In this document: one piece after another, positions 61,273 to 64,000 of the stretch
How the letters are laid out: each line of letters begins with the position of its first letter
Position numbering within the stretch: the first letter of the stretch is position 1
Origin: Hyphomicrobiales bacterium
Lineage (GTDB): Bacteria > Pseudomonadota > Alphaproteobacteria > Rhizobiales > Beijerinckiaceae
Assembly: GCA_900466745.1 (NCBI GenBank)
Contig: UBNE01000025.1
Coordinates: 17,876 to 81,875 of the forward strand
Reading direction: 5' to 3'
DNA: 64,000 nucleotides
Notes under the pieces: model-generated
What the model saw: the letters and a program-made list of their open reading frames with translations, nothing else
Told to the model about the DNA's origin: nothing
Database searches by the model: none
Made by a program: the position numbers and the translations under genes

Positions 61273-61384
61273 GTGAAAACTGGCAGGCTTCAAAGCAGGG
61301 CGGTCTCCAAAGCCCCGTGACAAGGTGGCGCTGCCCGTCCGCGGCGGTTGACGGGCCCGGCGCGGTGCGCGACCCCGGTGGACG

Positions 61385-63190
61385 ATGGATTCGCAGGCTC
61401 ACCGCTTCTTTCTCGGCGTTTCGCGCTCGGTGCTCGGCCGTCCCTGGCGCGACCGCCTCGACATGGCCGGCCTCGGCCGGGCCGAGGCGCTGAGTCAGCA
61501 GCAGGGCCTGCCCGACATCCTCGCCCGCCTGCTCGCCGCCCGCGACGTCGCGCCGGGCGAGGCGCTGCGCTTCCTCGAGCCGAAGCTGCGCGACCTCCTG
61601 CCCGATCCCATCGTGCTCACCGACATGGCCGCCGCCGCGGCTCGGCTGGCGCGGGCCGGCGCGGCCGGGGAGCAGGTTGCGATCTTCGGCGACTACGATG
61701 TCGACGGCGCCTGCTCGGCGGCGCTGCTCGCCGGCTTCCTGCAGCAGGCCGGCGCTCGCCCGCGCATCCATATCCCCGACCGGCTGATCGAGGGCTACGG
61801 CCCCAACAGCGAGGCGATCCGCATGCTGGCGGGCGAGGGCGCGACGCTGCTGGTCACGGTCGATTGCGGCACCACCAGCGAGGAGCCGCTGGCCGAGGCG
61901 CGCCGGCTCGGCCTCGACGTCGTCGTGCTCGACCATCACCAGGCGCCCGAGCGGCTGCCGGCGGTCGAGGCGCTGGTCAATCCCAACCGCCAGGACGACC
62001 TCTCCGGCCTCGGCCATCTCTGCGCGGCCGGCGTGGTCTTCCTCGCTTTGGTCGCGACCAGCCGGGAGTTGCGCCGGCAGGGCGTCTGGGCCGGGCGCGG
62101 CGGCGAGCCCGACCTGCTGGCGGCGCTCGATCTCGTCGCGCTGGCGACGGTGGCCGACGTCGTGCCGCTGCGCGGGCTCAACCGCGCCTTCGTCCGGCAG
62201 GGCATCGCCATGATGCGCGCCCGCATCCGGCCCGGCCTGACCGCGCTGATGGATGTCGCCGGGCTCGACGGCCCGGTCCAGCCCTGGCATCTCGGCTTCC
62301 TGCTCGGCCCGCGCATCAATGCCGGCGGGCGCATCGGCGACGCCGGCCTCGGTGCCCGCCTGCTGCTCACCGCCGACGAGGTCGAGGCGCGCGCCATCGC
62401 CGGCGAGCTCAACCGCCTCAACCAGGAGCGGCAGGAGATCGAGCGCCTTGCGGTGCTGGAGGCGGTTTCGCAGGCCGAGCATGAGTTCGACAGGGCCGGC
62501 GGCGACCTGCCGGTGCTGCTCGCGGCCAGCGCCGACTGGCATCCCGGCATCGTCGGGCTGGTGGCGGCGCGGCTGAAGGAGCGCTTCCGCCGCCCGGCCT
62601 TCGCCCTGGCGCTGAACGGGGAAGGCGGCGCGACCGGCTCCGGCCGTTCGGTCGCGGGCGTCGATCTCGGCCGGGCCGTGCGCGCGGCGGTGGAGGCGGG
62701 CATGGCGGTCAAGGGCGGCGGCCATGCCATGGCGGCCGGCGTCACGCTGGCGCAGGGGCAGGCGAACGCCTTCCACGCCTTCCTGAACGCGCATCTCGCC
62801 GGCGAGGTCGCGGGCGCGAGCGAGGCAGAGGCGCTGCTCGTCGACGCCGCCCTGAGCGCCGGCGGCGCCAGTCCGCGCCTGATCGCCGAGATCGAGAAGG
62901 CGGGTCCCTTCGGTTCGGGCAGCCCGGAGCCGGTCTTCGTCTTCCCGGCGCATCGGCTGACGGATGCGATCCCGATCGGCAGCGGCGGCCATGTCCGCAT
63001 CAAGCTGCGCAGCGGCGACGGCGCCAGCATCGGCGGGGTCGCCTTCCGCGCGGCGCAGGAGCCGCTCGGCCAGGCGCTGCTGGCGGCGCGCGGCGAGACG
63101 GTGCACCTCGCCGCGACGCTGAGCCTCAACCGCTGGGGCGGCAACGAGACGGCGGAACTGCGCCTTCTCGATCTCGCCCGGCCGGTTTGA
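61385..63190 (+). CDS. recJ: Single-stranded-DNA-specific exonuclease RecJ
   Basis: A 601-residue 5'–3' exonuclease of the DHH family acting in RecFOR recombination and mismatch repair. The DHH-type metal motifs are 'IFGDYDVDGACSAALL' (about 100), 'TVDCGTTSEEPL' (about 160), 'VVVLDHHQAPERLP' (about 180) and 'LGFLLGPRINAGGRIGDAG' (about 304). The DHHA1 part has 'GSGRSVAGVDL' (about 419) and 'KGGGHAMAAG' (about 441). Full length. Followed by an intrinsic terminator at 63196–63218. Confidence 0.96.
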   Translation: MDSQAHRFFLGVSRSVLGRPWRDRLDMAGLGRAEALSQQQGLPDILARLLAARDVAPGEALRFLEPKLRDLLPDPIVLTDMAAAAARLARAGAAGEQVAIFGDYDVDGACSAALLAGFLQQAGARPRIHIPDRLIEGYGPNSEAIRMLAGEGATLLVTVDCGTTSEEPLAEARRLGLDVVVLDHHQAPERLPAVEALVNPNRQDDLSGLGHLCAAGVVFLALVATSRELRRQGVWAGRGGEPDLLAALDLVALATVADVVPLRGLNRAFVRQGIAMMRARIRPGLTALMDVAGLDGPVQPWHLGFLLGPRINAGGRIGDAGLGARLLLTADEVEARAIAGELNRLNQERQEIERLAVLEAVSQAEHEFDRAGGDLPVLLAASADWHPGIVGLVAARLKERFRRPAFALALNGEGGATGSGRSVAGVDLGRAVRAAVEAGMAVKGGGHAMAAGVTLAQGQANAFHAFLNAHLAGEVAGASEAEALLVDAALSAGGASPRLIAEIEKAGPFGSGSPEPVFVFPAHRLTDAIPIGSGGHVRIKLRSGDGASIGGVAFRAAQEPLGQALLAARGETVHLAATLSLNRWGGNETAELRLLDLARPV

Positions 63191-63195
63191 GCCCG

Positions 63196-63218
63196 TTCGG
63201 GGTGCGTGCCCGAATTTT
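63196..63218 (+). terminator. Intrinsic terminator of recJ
   Basis: TTCGGG (63196–63201) and CCCGAA (63209–63214) with a seven-base loop, followed by TTTT, six bases after the recJ stop. Confidence 0.7.
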
Positions 63219-63320
63219 CCGGGCCGGCTCACAATTCTTGTGAACGGGAGCTTGCGGAGCGGCACTCCCCCCACTATACCTCGCCCCGCTTCGCGACGCG
63301 GCCCTGGCCGCAGAGAGCAA

Positions 63321-63395
63321 GCGGTCTTCGTCTATCGGTTAGGACACCAGCCTTTCACGCTGGGAAGACGGGTTCGATTCCCGTAGACCGCGCCA
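63321..63395 (+). tRNA. tRNA-Glu (anticodon TTC)
   Basis: Acceptor GCGGTCT (63321–63327) pairs with AGACCGC (63385–63391), followed by G and an encoded CCA (63393–63395). The anticodon arm is CCAGC-CTTTCAC-GCTGG, giving TTC, and the T-loop GTTCGATTCC is standard. Its 3' end faces a gene-poor stretch with repeats, a common integration site for islands. Confidence 0.95.
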
Positions 63396-63884
63396 AGCTA
63401 TTGATTTTACTACATAATTTCTCATTTAGGACTACTTGAAACCGGCGTTAGGACCGGTTTTTAGGACCGTTTTCGAACGCTCCGAATCCGGCCGGAAAGC
63501 ACGGTTTTTGGGAGCGTGCCGTTCGAGGTCAGCGCGACGATGTTGTCCTGGTCGATGACATGGTCCTCGGTATGATCGACGAGGGGTGAGCGCGGGCCGC
63601 GCACACCCGCTCGCATCGGATGACCAGCCGGGCAGCTTCGGCCGCTACGCGACCTCGGCCCGCTCGCTCACCCGCCGATCTCTTCGAGCCCGGCATGATG
63701 GGCGTCGGGGGATCGGGGGATCGGGGGTGACCCCGGCCAACATTTGCGGCGGGGTGGTAGGCACCAACAGAACTCTCTCTAAAATATCTCCCGAAATACC
63801 CGAAAGCCCTTATTTTACAGGGGTTTTCGCGGCGGGAGATGGTCCCAGGCATCCCCCGCCGCCGCCTTCGATCCCCCGGCGAGA
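63396..63884. other. Gene-poor stretch after tRNA-Glu with TTAGGAC repeats
   Basis: No convincing gene. Three TTAGGAC boxes at 63426–63432, 63448–63454 and 63461–63467 lie just past the tRNA 3' end. A run of GGGGGATC-type repeats lies near 63704–63728, and an AT-rich segment with 'TTATTTTACAGGGG' near 63810–63825. Together these look like an attachment/control region of an integrated element rather than ordinary intergenic DNA, but no integrase is visible. Confidence 0.35.
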
Positions 63885-64000
63885 TCAGGCCGGACACTTC
63901 CGGGCGATCTCGTCCATCCTGATGAGCGCTTCCGGCCGCTTCGTCGGGGATGTCAGCATCGTGGTTTCGGGCAGCGTCTCCACGATCGTCATGACCGGAA
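63885..64000 (-). CDS. 3' end of an unidentified leftward gene (partial)
   Basis: Frame on the minus strand ending at a TGA (63887–63885) and open to the window edge. The visible C-terminal residues include 'MTIVETLPETTMLTSPTKRPEAL' and end 'RMDEIARKCPA'. The amphipathic, charged composition is protein-like. An ATG at 63992 is inside the frame, but a longer gene starting beyond the window is more likely. No family recognised. Confidence 0.45.
   Translation of the reverse strand, partial: PVMTIVETLPETTMLTSPTKRPEALIRMDEIARKCPA

Noticed and set aside
63704..63728. Tandem GGGGGATC-like units as a possible CRISPR or iteron array
   Set aside because: About three imperfect 9-base copies with no spacers; too short for either.
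63529..63897. 122-codon minus-strand frame after tRNA-Glu
   Set aside because: Arginine-rich, no ribosome site, crosses repeats and overlaps the end of a better frame.

Overview
The window looks like a chromosomal segment of a GC-rich alphaproteobacterium of the order Hyphomicrobiales (Rhizobiales), closest in feel to Bosea, Methylobacterium and relatives. The evidence is the set of alphaproteobacterial neighbourhoods: hisD–UPF0262–low-Mr phosphatase, murA–DUF2948, aminotransferase–hom–glpX–recJ, and kdsB–pheA divergent from a membrane-anchored cytochrome c. High third-position GC and dispersed palindromic repeats built on 'GTCATTCCGGG' and 'TCATTGC...GCAAT' agree. Genus-level assignment is inference.

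Positions 1–7450 are the end of a prophage or phage-derived island, visibly less GC-rich than the rest. A leftward block encodes an HTH protein, a small broken gene pair, an SF2 helicase, an HNH endonuclease, a DNA methyltransferase, a DUF6511-like protein and the first codons of a further gene. A rightward block starts with a CI/LexA-type S24 repressor, followed by very small ORFs and a sigma-factor-like protein. Two near-identical promoter/operator/hairpin units punctuate the rightward block. The island ends near tRNA-Thr(GGT), whose 3' end faces it, so that tRNA is the probable attachment site.

Positions 7877–16853 hold the four 'ligase-associated DNA damage response' genes: metallophosphoesterase PdeM, Lhr-type helicase, MBL-fold exonuclease and ATP-dependent ligase. 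They are split by a MurI-like protein that has lost both catalytic cysteines, a TPR-methyltransferase and a secreted SGNH hydrolase. Positions 17048–23488 carry an orphan LuxR-type response regulator, a DUF6460-like membrane protein, pyrD with a DUF952 protein, an S24-type regulator, an orphan histidine kinase, and a flavoprotein of the disulfide-reductase fold without its redox cysteines.

Positions 23545–27012 encode a membrane PAS-GGDEF-EAL protein directly downstream of a crotonase-fold protein resembling the DSF synthase RpfF. This is potentially a fatty-acid signal/c-di-GMP module and is the most interesting locus here. Positions 27453–32036 are housekeeping genes (small ORF, murA, DUF2948, hisD, UPF0262, low-Mr phosphatase). 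A TadE/TadG pair follows, then a Yej-type peptide ABC transporter operon ending in deoB (34560–41715).

Positions 42032–46675 carry cytochrome c, kdsB, pheA, a DUF6295-like protein, a dienelactone-hydrolase-like protein and nudC. Positions 46719–52242 are a valine-degradation cluster (mmsB, acyl-CoA dehydrogenase, mmsA) with a divergent LysR regulator, interrupted by a HigBA toxin–antitoxin pair. Next come a PleD-like diguanylate cyclase and a class I PHA synthase. Positions 55712–63190 contain a lipoprotein and the alaC-like–(small anchored protein)–hom–glpX–recJ series. The window closes with tRNA-Glu(TTC), a gene-poor stretch with TTAGGAC repeats that may mark another island boundary, and the 3' end of an unidentified leftward gene.
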